A stretch of DNA of 64,000 nt, taken from Actinomycetota bacterium. Lineage in GTDB: Bacteria > Actinomycetota > Acidimicrobiia > Acidimicrobiales > Ilumatobacteraceae. Made by a program: the position numbers and the translations under genes. The stretch spans positions 2,604,001 through 2,668,000 of the forward strand of contig CP064997.1 in NCBI GenBank assembly GCA_016700055.1, in the 5' to 3' direction. Positions 16,463 through 24,179 of the stretch are shown here, in pieces (the stretch's first letter is position 1; every line of letters starts with the position of its first letter). The notes under the pieces are model-generated. The model was not told where the DNA came from. It saw only the letters and a program-made list of their open reading frames with translations, and did no database searches.

Positions 16463-17370
16463 ACCGGCCCAGCCAACGGATGCGCAACATGGTGTTCGCC
16501 GCCGGCGCGGTGGTCGCCGCGGCGACGCTGCCGGCCTGTGGGAACGACACGCCGAGCAGGGCCGAGGTGGTCGGCGCGCTGACCGACGAGTTGGTGCCGA
16601 CACGGTTCGAGGAGCTCGCGGTGTCGGCTGCCGAGCTCCACACCGGCGCCGAGACGTTCTGTGAGGGGGATCGATCCGATCCCGCTGCGCTGCTCGGCCA
16701 GGTGTCCGCCGTCAGAGACCGGTGGGCGGCGCTGCGCCCGTTCTGGTTCGGCCCGGCGATGGATCGCCGGTCGAGAAGCCTGGTCGACTACCCGGCCGAC
16801 GCCGCAGATGTCGCCGAGCTGGCCGCGAGCGACACCCCGGTCGATCCCGACTCGCTTCGTGAGCTGGTCGGAGCCGACCAGCGCGGCCTCGGCGCGATCG
16901 AGATCCTCGCCACCGACGATCCCGGCGACCGGGAGTGCGAGTACCTGGTCTCGGCCGCCACTCTCGTCGCCGACGAGACGACCGGGCTGGCCGCCGACTG
17001 GGACCAGTTCGGTCCGACGCTCTCCGTCGACGACGCGGCCGCCAACGCCGCGCTGACCGACATCGTGAGCGAGACCCTGTTCGCGCTGCCGCTCACGAGC
17101 AGCGACAACCCCATGGCGGTCGGTCAGCTCGCCGGCGCCCGCTGGGCGATGCTCGGCGACGACGGCGCGACGGACAACGGTGGGGGTGCGCGCGGCATCG
17201 CCCCGCTGCTCGACGCCTCGGTGGTCGATCAGCTCACCACCGAGTTCGACGCCCACGCCGCGCAGCCGAGCTTCGACACCGAGATGGCCCTCGAGCGCAC
17301 GATCAAGACCAACGTCGCCGGCGATCTGGGGATCACCGTGAAGTTCTCCGATGCAGACGGCGACGGCTGA
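16459..17370 (+). CDS. imelysin-like lipoprotein (second copy, His replaced)
   Basis: 303-residue helical lipoprotein (signal VVAAATLPACGN). In place of GxHxxE it carries GLGAIE (RGLGAIEILATDD), so the His is absent and metal binding, if any, must differ from the first imelysin. It starts at GTG 16459, overlapping the previous stop (GTGA) with GGAG 5 nt upstream, so translation is coupled to the di-haem protein. Its end overlaps the HTTM gene by 20 nt. It may be a structural or regulatory partner of the di-haem oxidoreductase. Confidence 0.8.
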   Translation: MNRPSQRMRNMVFAAGAVVAAATLPACGNDTPSRAEVVGALTDELVPTRFEELAVSAAELHTGAETFCEGDRSDPAALLGQVSAVRDRWAALRPFWFGPAMDRRSRSLVDYPADAADVAELAASDTPVDPDSLRELVGADQRGLGAIEILATDDPGDRECEYLVSAATLVADETTGLAADWDQFGPTLSVDDAAANAALTDIVSETLFALPLTSSDNPMAVGQLAGARWAMLGDDGATDNGGGARGIAPLLDASVVDQLTTEFDAHAAQPSFDTEMALERTIKTNVAGDLGITVKFSDADGDG

Positions 17371-18754
17371 CCCGCCGCTCGCGCGATCCGCATCGGGACC
17401 GCTCCCGGCGTCTCCTGGCGCCCGCGGGCCTGGCTGGCGACGAGACCTCCTCGCCCGGGCGAGCACCGAGCTGCCGGCGGCCTCGACGGTCGCGTTCCGC
17501 GTGGCGTTCGGCCTGCTCGTCGCCTACAGCTCGATCCGCTTCCTCTGGCGCGGCTGGGTCGACGAGTTCTACCTCGGCGCCGAGCACCACCTGACCTACC
17601 CCGGATTCGAGTGGGTGCAGGCGTGGCCGGCGCCGTGGATGCATCTCCACGTCGCCGCCCTGGCGGTGCTCGGTCTGCTGATCGCGTCCGGTAGATGCAC
17701 GCGGGTCGCGGCGGCGATCTTCGCCGTCGCCTTCACCTACGTCGAGCTGATCGACCGCGCCCTCTACCTGAACCACTACTGGTTCGTCACGCTCGCCGCG
17801 GTGCTGCTCGCCGTGCTTCCCGGCCCGTCGCCGCGTGGCGACACGGCGACGCGGACCGTGCCGGCGATCACGGTTTGGGCACTGCGCTTCCAGCTCGGCG
17901 TGGTCTACACGTTCGCCGGGATCGCCAAGCTCAACCCCGATTGGCTCTTCCACGGCGAGCCGCTGCACACGTGGTTGGCTGCCCGCACCGACCGGCCGCT
18001 GATCGGTCCGCTGCTCGACGAGCCCCTGGTCGCGCTCGGCGCGAGCTGGGCCGGCGCTGTGTTCGACCTGACGATCGTCGGTTGGCTGCTGTGGCGGCGC
18101 AGCCGACCGTACGCGTACGCGGTGCTGGTGGTGTTCCACCTGGCCACGGCGATGCTGTTCCAGATCGGAGTGTTCCCGTGGGTGATGATCGCCCTCACCC
18201 CGATCTTCTTCGCTCCCGATTGGCCGACCCGACTGCTGCGCCGGAACCGCCCCTCTGTGCGGCCGGTGGTGCGGCACGATGCGGGGCGCGTCGGGCGACC
18301 GTTGGCCGCGTTCTTGGCCGTGTTCGCCGCGATGAACGTCGTGCTGCCGCTGCGCCACTGGCTCGCCGACGGCAACGTGCGCTGGAACGACGATGGCTAC
18401 GAGCTGTCGTGGCGAGTGATGCTGACCGATCGCTCCGGGTTCCTCGAGTTCGACGTGGTCGAGCCGGCCACCGGTCGGCGGTGGCGGGTGAGTCCCGATC
18501 TGGTGCTAGCCGAATGGCAGATCGCGGAGGCCGAGACCCGCCCACCGCTCGCGCTGCAGACGGCGCAGTTCGTCGCCGAGCACTTCGCCTCGCTCGGTCA
18601 CCGCGGCGTCCAGGTGTACGCCGATTCGTTCGTCGCCATGAACGGCAGGCTCCGCCAACGGATGATCGACCCGACCGTCGATCTCGTCACCGTGTCGAGA
18701 TGGGCACCGTCGGCGGCTTACGTGCTGCCGCTCGAACCGGCCGTCAGGGACTGA
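17351..18754 (+). CDS. HTTM-domain membrane protein (vitamin-K gamma-carboxylase-like)
   Basis: 467 residues with several membrane helices (FRVAFGLLVAYSSIRFLW, TVWALRFQLGVVYTFAGIAKLN, VLVVFHLATAMLFQIG). A soluble C-terminal part carries YELSWRVMLTDRSGFLEF, the segment conserved between HTTM proteins and gamma-glutamyl carboxylases. Quinol-dependent carboxylation is known only for eukaryotic relatives; the bacterial substrate is unknown. As last gene of the imelysin/DHOR cluster it could modify or energise the exported proteins. It overlaps the preceding gene by 20 nt. Confidence 0.85.
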   Translation: MQTATADPPLARSASGPLPASPGARGPGWRRDLLARASTELPAASTVAFRVAFGLLVAYSSIRFLWRGWVDEFYLGAEHHLTYPGFEWVQAWPAPWMHLHVAALAVLGLLIASGRCTRVAAAIFAVAFTYVELIDRALYLNHYWFVTLAAVLLAVLPGPSPRGDTATRTVPAITVWALRFQLGVVYTFAGIAKLNPDWLFHGEPLHTWLAARTDRPLIGPLLDEPLVALGASWAGAVFDLTIVGWLLWRRSRPYAYAVLVVFHLATAMLFQIGVFPWVMIALTPIFFAPDWPTRLLRRNRPSVRPVVRHDAGRVGRPLAAFLAVFAAMNVVLPLRHWLADGNVRWNDDGYELSWRVMLTDRSGFLEFDVVEPATGRRWRVSPDLVLAEWQIAEAETRPPLALQTAQFVAEHFASLGHRGVQVYADSFVAMNGRLRQRMIDPTVDLVTVSRWAPSAAYVLPLEPAVRD

Positions 18755-18755
18755 C

Positions 18756-19349
18756 GTGCATCGCCTCGCCCGATGGGTGCCGCTGCTGATCGTGGCCGTC
18801 GTCGCGGTCGTGGTCGCCGTGGCCTACTTCGCGCAGGACGATGCGCCGCCCAAGCCGATCGGCGTGCGCTCCGACGCGACCCGCTTCGAGAACGTCGAGG
18901 ACCTCGCCGCGGCGGCAGACCTGATCGTCGAAGGCGCGGTCGTCGCCGTGGAGGACGGCCGGGTGATCAGCGGCTCGACCGACTCGAACACCGGGATCCG
19001 CACGCAACTGGCGCAGGTGGAGGTGCAACTGATCGCCGAGACGACCGGCGAGGTGCCGCCGATCGTGGTGGTCGAACAGGAGGCCGGCCTGCTCGACGGG
19101 ACCCCGATCACCGTCGACGGCGTCGCCCCGCTCGAGATCGGCCAACACGTGATCCTCCTGCTGGTCAGCGGCGACAGCGAGGAGTTCCCCTACACCACGC
19201 CGCTGAGCTCACAAGCGGTCTTCTACGTAGCCGACGGGTCCGGCGAGCTGGTGAGCGCCGCCGATCCCACCGGGGTGATCGGCGCCGTCTATCACGACCT
19301 CCCGGCCGACGACCTGCGCTTCGCGCTGGGGCTGCGCGAGCCGGGGTAG
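18756..19349 (+). CDS. membrane-anchored hypothetical protein
   Basis: 197 residues: one N-terminal TM helix (PLLIVAVVAVVVAVAYFA) and an extracytoplasmic beta-rich domain beginning FENVEDLAAAADLIVEGAVV. The GTG start is one base after the HTTM stop, so it may belong to the imelysin operon. The domain resembles secreted proteins that open with ADLIVxGxV, of unknown function. It converges with the HxlR gene, the two coding ends overlapping by about 58 nt. Confidence 0.7.
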   Translation: MHRLARWVPLLIVAVVAVVVAVAYFAQDDAPPKPIGVRSDATRFENVEDLAAAADLIVEGAVVAVEDGRVISGSTDSNTGIRTQLAQVEVQLIAETTGEVPPIVVVEQEAGLLDGTPITVDGVAPLEIGQHVILLLVSGDSEEFPYTTPLSSQAVFYVADGSGELVSAADPTGVIGAVYHDLPADDLRFALGLREPG

Positions 19350-19792
19350 CCGGGCCCCGCCGTGGCCCGGATGTCGCCGACGTCGAGGGCTGCATCGCAT
19401 TCGCTGCACACGACCACCGCGTGCATGTCATGTTTGCAGGTGGTGTGGTGCAGCACCAGCGGGGTCCCTTCGGGACCGGTGAGCCAGCGATCACCCCAGG
19501 CGGCCATCGCGGCGAGGATCGGGTAGACCTCGCGGCCCTTCTGCGTAAGGCGGTACTCGTGGCGTGGCGAGGTCTCGTCGACGGCGGCGCGGCGCAGGAT
19601 GCCCTCGTCGACGAGAAGGTTCAGCCGGGTGGTCAAGATGTTGCGCCCGATGCCGAGCTCACGCTGGAAGTCGTCGAAGCGGCGGGTGCCGAGGCAGGCC
19701 TGGCGGACGATGAGCAGGTTCCAGTGGTCGCCGAGCACGGCCGCACTGCGCGCGATCGTGCACGGCCAGGCGGAGGTGTCGGTGCGCTTCAC
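19292..19792 (-). CDS. HxlR-family winged-helix regulator with C-terminal cysteine cluster
   Basis: 166 residues. The N-terminal HxlR domain is clear: CTIARSAAVLGDHWNLLIVR, RRFDDFQRELGIGRNILTTRL, then the wing HEYRLTQKGREVYPIL. C-terminal to it lies TCKHDMHAVVVCSECDA, a possible zinc or redox site. It is divergent from the crotonase gene across a 63-bp gap with an imperfect palindrome (19811-19833) and is likely to regulate that gene and itself. Confidence 0.88.
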   Translation of the reverse strand: MKRTDTSAWPCTIARSAAVLGDHWNLLIVRQACLGTRRFDDFQRELGIGRNILTTRLNLLVDEGILRRAAVDETSPRHEYRLTQKGREVYPILAAMAAWGDRWLTGPEGTPLVLHHTTCKHDMHAVVVCSECDAALDVGDIRATAGPGYPGSRSPSAKRRSSAGRS

Positions 19793-19810
19793 ACCGTAAA
19801 GCCTAGACGG

Positions 19811-19833
19811 CCAGGTTGCATGATAAAACTTGG
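19811..19833. promoter_or_regulatory. candidate HxlR operator between divergent genes
   Basis: CCAGGTT (19811-19817) and AACTTGG (19827-19833) form inverted arms with one mismatch around a 9-nt AT-rich centre. The element GGTTGCAT occurs twice in this gap (at 19814 and 19848). The position midway between the HxlR and crotonase starts fits an autoregulatory operator. Confidence 0.35.
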
Positions 19834-19855
19834 ACGAACTACGGTCGGTTGCATC

Positions 19856-20692
19856 ATGGAACCGTCAGCAACAGCAGCATCAGGGAGCGGACCTCATCCA
19901 CATGGCGAGGTACGTGCCGAGGTCGTCGACGATCACATCTTGGTGTTGACCGTCGACCGGGTGGCGAAGAAGAACGCCTTCACCCCGAAGATCACCGACG
20001 AGTTGAGCGATGCGTTGACCCGCTTGGACGACGATCCCGACCTGTTCGCCGGTGTGCTCAGCTTCGCCGGGCCGAACACGACTGCGGGCTTGGAGATGCC
20101 GTTGTTCTTCACCGACGAGGCGCGCGCGGAAGCGGCGCGGCGCAAGGCGGCGCAGACGTCGGAGCCCGTCGACCCGTTCGGGCTCGGTCGCCGGCTGCGC
20201 AAGCCGCTGATCACCGCCCTGCAGGGGATCACCTTGACGATCGGCATCGAGATCGCGCTTGCCGGCGACATCGTCGTCGCCGCGTCGGACACGCGGTTCT
20301 GTCAGCTCGAACCCAAGCGTGGCCTTGCTCCCCTCGGTGGGGCGACGGTGCGCTACGTGCAGCGCGCGGGGTGGGGCAACGCGATGTACCACCTGCTGCG
20401 CGCGGACGAGTTCGACGCCGCCGAGGCCTACCGGATCGGCCTCGTCCAAGAGGTGGTCGAACCGGGCCGCCAGATCGACCGGGCCGTCGAGTTGGCCCGC
20501 GAGCTGCTGGCGTGCTCACCGGTGGCGCTCGTCCACACCATCGCCAACGCTCGGCTGGCGCTGGAGCAGGACGAGCCCGCGGCGATCGCGGCGATCCCCG
20601 CGATGGCTGCGACAGTGCAGAGCACGGACGACTTCCAAGAGGGCATCGCGTCGTTCCTCGAGCGCCGACCCGCGCGCTTCAAGGGCCTCTGA
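19856..20692 (+). CDS. crotonase / enoyl-CoA hydratase family protein
   Basis: 278 residues of the crotonase fold. It opens with ILVLTVDRVAKKNAFTPKI, has the oxyanion-hole region GVLSFAGPNTTAGLEM, then KPLITALQGITLTIGIEIALAGDIVVAA and the ELPKRG-like LEPKRGLAPLGGATVRYV. Members hydrate, isomerise or hydrolyse acyl-CoAs; the divergent oxyanion segment makes the reaction uncertain. The start is taken at ATG 19856 because upstream in-frame sequence lies in the HxlR promoter gap. It is followed by two tandem family-1 palindromes. Confidence 0.85.
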   Translation: MEPSATAASGSGPHPHGEVRAEVVDDHILVLTVDRVAKKNAFTPKITDELSDALTRLDDDPDLFAGVLSFAGPNTTAGLEMPLFFTDEARAEAARRKAAQTSEPVDPFGLGRRLRKPLITALQGITLTIGIEIALAGDIVVAASDTRFCQLEPKRGLAPLGGATVRYVQRAGWGNAMYHLLRADEFDAAEAYRIGLVQEVVEPGRQIDRAVELARELLACSPVALVHTIANARLALEQDEPAAIAAIPAMAATVQSTDDFQEGIASFLERRPARFKGL

Positions 20693-20716
20693 TCGACGCC
20701 TCGGTCGCTCCGCCCG

Positions 20717-20766
20717 GGAAGTGCGATATGTCAGAGCAGACGGGTGTCACGAGATATCGCACTTCC
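20717..20766. repeat. dispersed palindromic repeat, family 1, copy B
   Basis: 16-bp arms (20717-20732 and 20751-20766) with one mismatch, GATATGTC versus GAGATATC. The 18-nt loop has AGAG, then CAGACGGGTG, then TCAC. It lies between two convergent genes, 12 bp from copy C. Confidence 0.85.
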
Positions 20767-20778
20767 GCCGCGGGCCCC

Positions 20779-20828
20779 GGAAGTGCGATATCTCAGAGCA
20801 GACGGGTGTCACGAGATATCGCACTTCC
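20779..20828. repeat. dispersed palindromic repeat, family 1, copy C
   Basis: Perfect 16-bp arms (20779-20794 and 20813-20828) and an 18-nt loop identical to that of copy B. With copy B it fills the convergent gap 20693-20891, where it could end both transcripts. Nothing else is seen in the gap apart from GC-rich low-complexity sequence. Confidence 0.85.
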
Positions 20829-20891
20829 CGCCGCCGGCCCGCCGGGCCACCGCGGCGCCTGCCCGGCGCGGGGCGGCCCGCGACGCCGCGG

Positions 20892-22532
20892 TCAGGGGCC
20901 GCCGTCTAGCTCGAGGTGGGTGCGCAGGCGGTCGGAGTCGGCCGTCGTCCAACCCTCGGGTGGCGCGATCGCGGCCCAGGAGTGGACCCAGGCGGTGCGG
21001 TAGTCGTGTCCGAATCCGGGTGTCGCCGAGAACCCGGCCATCAGGTCGAACGTCTCCTGGACGAGCGTCACGAACGGCACCCATGTCGCCGCGGGCGGCA
21101 CGTCGTACGGCGCGGGATCGTCTGCCCATCCTGGTGGGCTCCACAGGTTGGACAGCTTCCAGGTCCCGATCGCGTCGGAGGGATGGTGGAACCAGAGCAC
21201 CCGCGGGAACTGCCATGTCGAGTCCTCGGGATCGAGATCGCCGATCTGGTTCACGACGCGCACGTTCGGTTCGGCCGCGACCACCGGCCTCCACGACATG
21301 CTTCCCGTGTCGCGTTGGTCGACCAGCGCGCCGAAGATCGCGTTGTTGCGGGTGGGCCCTCCGAACAGCGCCCCGTCGTAGCGCGAGGTGATCGACGCGA
21401 TCGACTCCGCGATGCTCGCCTCGGAGAACGCGGACTCGGCGCCCATCGACCCGAGGCTCAGCCCGAAGGCGAGCAGTGTCGGCCTGTCGTCGGCGGGCAG
21501 CTCGGCCCATGCCTCGTGGATGCCGTCGAGCAGTGCCAAGCCCAGTTCCCGTGGGCTCTTCGTGTCGAGCAGGAAGGCGATCCAGCTCGGGAAGAACGAG
21601 TACTGAACGGAGACGATCGCCGTGTCGCCGCCGTACATGTATTCGAGGGCGCGTGCCGCGTCCGGGTCTACCCAACCCGTGCCGGTCGGGACCACGGCGA
21701 CGAGGACTTCACGATCGAACGCGCCCGTACGCTCCAGCTCGTCGACGGCGAGGTCGATCCGTTCGTCCATCGTCGTCGCCGAGTCCAAACCGACGTACAC
21801 CCGGATCGGATCGAGTGCGGCGACGCTCGGGTCGAACGACTCGATCTCTTCCGCCGTCGAGGCGTCGGCGGCGAAGTTGCGCCCCTGGAAGCCGAGCTCG
21901 TCCCACTCGACGAGTGATTCCGGACTGCCCGACGCCGTCGGCAGCGTCGGTGGTTCGACCCCATCGGCGGTCGTATTGTCGAACAAGCCGAAGTTCGTGT
22001 CGGCCCAGTAGGCGAAGCGCCGCCCGGCGAAGCCGGCGAGCAGCAGCACGACCACGGTCACCCCGGCGATCACAGCCCAGCGCGCGGTGCGCTCGCGCAT
22101 CCGCGTCGCCGCCCATCGATCGACGCGCGCGACCGCGTGCCGCACTAGGCGCGCGACGGAGATGAGCACCAGGCTGAGCAGCGCGGTGAGCAGCAGCATC
22201 ACCGGAACCGCCGTCCACGACAGCGGGCCGAGCCGTACGAGCGGGCGCTGGTCGCGTTGCCATCCGAGCCAGCGCATCGACCCGACGAGCACCGCGATCG
22301 CGGTCAGAGCGCCGAGCACAGCAGCGGTGCGTCCACCGGCTTGGAGCGCGGCCGGGCGGTTCCGGGCGAACAACCGCATGATGAGCCCGCCGACGCCGTA
22401 GCCGGCGACCAGGCAGATGGTGCTGATCAGTGCCTGGATCAGCGACGAGCGCGGCAGCAGCGATGGCCGCAGGGAGAGCCACCACAGCACCAGCGCCCCG
22501 ATCCACGAGCCCACAGACGGCGGTGTCGTCAA
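20892..22532 (-). CDS. membrane alpha/beta-hydrolase family protein
   Basis: 546 residues. Four or five N-terminal membrane helices open with the conserved LRPSLLPRSSLIQALIS. A C-terminal alpha/beta-hydrolase-like domain has the nucleophile elbow GLSLGSMG and the strand IRVYVGLDSATTMDERI. This two-domain arrangement is typical of actinobacterial membrane hydrolases of unknown substrate (Abhydrolase_9 type). The start may be TTG 22532 or GTG 22517; no ribosome binding site discriminates. It is divergent from the selenoprotein gene. Confidence 0.83.
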   Translation of the reverse strand: MTTPPSVGSWIGALVLWWLSLRPSLLPRSSLIQALISTICLVAGYGVGGLIMRLFARNRPAALQAGGRTAAVLGALTAIAVLVGSMRWLGWQRDQRPLVRLGPLSWTAVPVMLLLTALLSLVLISVARLVRHAVARVDRWAATRMRERTARWAVIAGVTVVVLLLAGFAGRRFAYWADTNFGLFDNTTADGVEPPTLPTASGSPESLVEWDELGFQGRNFAADASTAEEIESFDPSVAALDPIRVYVGLDSATTMDERIDLAVDELERTGAFDREVLVAVVPTGTGWVDPDAARALEYMYGGDTAIVSVQYSFFPSWIAFLLDTKSPRELGLALLDGIHEAWAELPADDRPTLLAFGLSLGSMGAESAFSEASIAESIASITSRYDGALFGGPTRNNAIFGALVDQRDTGSMSWRPVVAAEPNVRVVNQIGDLDPEDSTWQFPRVLWFHHPSDAIGTWKLSNLWSPPGWADDPAPYDVPPAATWVPFVTLVQETFDLMAGFSATPGFGHDYRTAWVHSWAAIAPPEGWTTADSDRLRTHLELDGGP

Positions 22533-22616
22533 GCGTCGGCGCAGCGTGAGCGGCGGCGGGCCGGCGATGGCTGTCGGCAGGTCGGCGTCGATCTCCGGAA
22601 GGTAGCCGTTTCACTC

Positions 22617-22622
22617 TATGGT
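22617..22622 (+). promoter_or_regulatory. candidate -10 box for the selenoprotein gene
   Basis: TATGGT lies 7 nt before ATG 22630, the spacing seen for other apparently leaderless genes in the window. It contains the alternative ATG at 22618, which argues for 22630 as the real start. No good -35 is visible. Confidence 0.4.
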
Positions 22623-22629
22623 GCTGCGC

Positions 22630-23790
22630 ATGTCCGGAGGCGATCAGGCCATGCGAGCGCTGGGGGACCAGCTCCCGGTGCCGCTGTTCGAGGAGACGGC
22701 GTGGACGGTGCCGCCGCCCCTGTCGCAGGCGACGGTGGCCATCTGCACCTCGGCCGCGCTTCATCGCGAGGGCCACGAGCACTTCACCCCCACCGACACG
22801 AGCTTCCGGGTGATCGAGCGTGCCGAGCGCGATCTCGTCCTCGGGCACTGGTCGCCGAACTTCGACCGCACCGGGTTCACCATCGATCTCGACGTGGTGT
22901 ACCCGATCGACCGGTTGGAAGACCTCGCCGCGACCGGGAAGATCGGTGCAGTTGCACCTCGGCACATCGCGTTCGCCGGCAACCAGCCCGACGACGTGGC
23001 GACAGTGAGGCTCGACACCGGTCCCGCGGCAGCCGCCGTGCTACGCCGCGACGGCGTCGACGTGGTCGTGCTCACACCCGTTTGACCGCTCTGCACGCGT
23101 ACCGTGAGTACGCTCGCCCACGTCTTCGAAGCAGCAGGGCTGGCCACCGTGGTCCTCGCCTCCAACCGCTCGGTCGTCGAGCGGATGCGCCCGCCCCGCG
23201 CGCTCTACTGCGACTTCCCGCTCGGGCGCCCGCTCGGCAAGCCCGGCGACGCCACCTTCCAGCTCGACGTGCTCGCCGAGGCGTTCGCGCTGCTCGATGC
23301 GCCGAGCGGCCCGGCGCTGGCCGACTACCCCGAGGTGGTCGAGTCCGACGAGGAGCCGCTGGCGTGCGCGCTGCCACCGCGCTTCGACGCCTCGCTGCCA
23401 CCGGCTGTCGACGAGGCCCAGGGCCTGCGCAAGGCGTACGAGCGCGGTCGCGCCCGACGGGGGCGAACGTCGGTGGGCGCGGCGATAGCTCCCGAACAGG
23501 TGCCCGACGCGCTGGGCGCTCTCCACCAGATCGCGAGCGGCGCTTCGCCGTGGACCGAGGTGTCGATTCCCGGCAAGAACACCATCGCCGTCTGCAACGA
23601 CGTGCGCACGTACTACGAAGAAGCCGCGATCGAGCTCGTCGACGGCCCCCCGCCGGGAGGTCGGGCCGCCGAGGCCTGGTACTTCGAGCGCACCGAGGCC
23701 GGCAAGGTGGTGCTCGCCGCCCGGGCGGCGATGAAGGAGCAGGGCGCGCCGTTCCCGTTCTGGTTCTACATGGCACCCGGCCACCGCTGA
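22630..23790 (+). CDS. selenoprotein: glycine/betaine/sarcosine/D-proline reductase B-family protein, Sec at in-frame UGA 23083-23085
   Basis: 386 residues if the TGA at 23083 is read as selenocysteine. Both halves are in the same frame and align with one family. The N-terminal part has PPPLSQATVAICTSAALHREG, NFDRTGF, DVVYPIDRL and IAFAGNQPDD. The residues around the UGA read LTPV-U-PLCTRTV, giving a UxxC redox motif (U152, C155). The C-terminal part has IRPPRA-like MRPPRALYCDFPLGRPLGKPGD. A hairpin follows the UGA. Clostridial homologues reduce amino-acid derivatives; aerobic actinobacterial relatives are uncharacterised. A conventional gene call would split it in two at 23085 and 23104. Sec machinery is not in this window. 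Confidence 0.85.
23097..23113 (+). promoter_or_regulatory. candidate bacterial SECIS hairpin
   Basis: GCGTAC (23097-23102), loop CGTGA, GTACGC (23108-23113): a perfect 6-bp stem beginning 11 nt after the UGA, with the apical loop 17 nt from it. A G is the second loop base. Distance and loop G agree with the published bacterial SECIS description (apical loop about 16-37 nt from UGA with a G in its first two bases). The stem is short, with further pairing outward only after mismatches. Confidence 0.6.
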
Positions 23791-23803
23791 ACCCGACGCT
23801 GGG

Positions 23804-24175
23804 TCAGTCGTCGGCACCGATGACGCAGAACCGGTTGCCCTCGGTGTCGGCGAGCACGACGAAGTCGGGGTCGGCCGGGTAGAGGTCCCAGTCCACACGC
23901 GTCGCCCCGAGCCCGACCAGCCGCTCGACCTCGCGCTGCTGGTCGGCCACGGTGCCGGCCCACAGGTCGAGGTGGACGCGCGGGTGCTGCTGCACCGGGC
24001 TCTCGCTGACGTCGAGCGCGAGGCGAGGCCCATCGCCGCTCGCCGGTACGAGGATGGTGAAGTCGTCTTCCGGCGCGAGCGTGCGCCTGGGCACGTACCC
24101 CAGCGCAGCGCACCAGAACTCGACTGCGCGATTGATGTCGTGCACGCCCATGACGACGCTGCCGATGCTCAGCAT
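23804..24175 (-). CDS. VOC (glyoxalase/bleomycin-resistance-like) protein
   Basis: 123 residues starting MLSIGSVVMGVHDINRAVEFW. It has the VOC elements LGYVPRRTLAPEDDFTILV, HLDLWAGTVADQQREVERL and DPDFVVLADTEGNRFCVIG. The last segment, with its Asp/Glu and Cys positions, is typical of the same group as the protein at 3841-4224. It starts 4 bp after the ferredoxin stop, so the two are co-transcribed, and it converges with the selenoprotein gene (13-bp gap). Confidence 0.85.
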   Translation of the reverse strand: MLSIGSVVMGVHDINRAVEFWCAALGYVPRRTLAPEDDFTILVPASGDGPRLALDVSESPVQQHPRVHLDLWAGTVADQQREVERLVGLGATRVDWDLYPADPDFVVLADTEGNRFCVIGADD

Positions 24176-24179
24176 CGGC

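Noticed and set aside
22618..22620. ATG at 22618 as start of the selenoprotein
   Set aside because: It lies within a candidate -10 box (TATGGT) for a leaderless start at 22630.
22630..23085. Truncated pseudogene followed by a separate GTG-started gene at 23104
   Set aside because: Frame, family sequence and the UxxC context continue exactly through the TGA, and the position is that of Sec in the family, so a selenocysteine reading is more economical.
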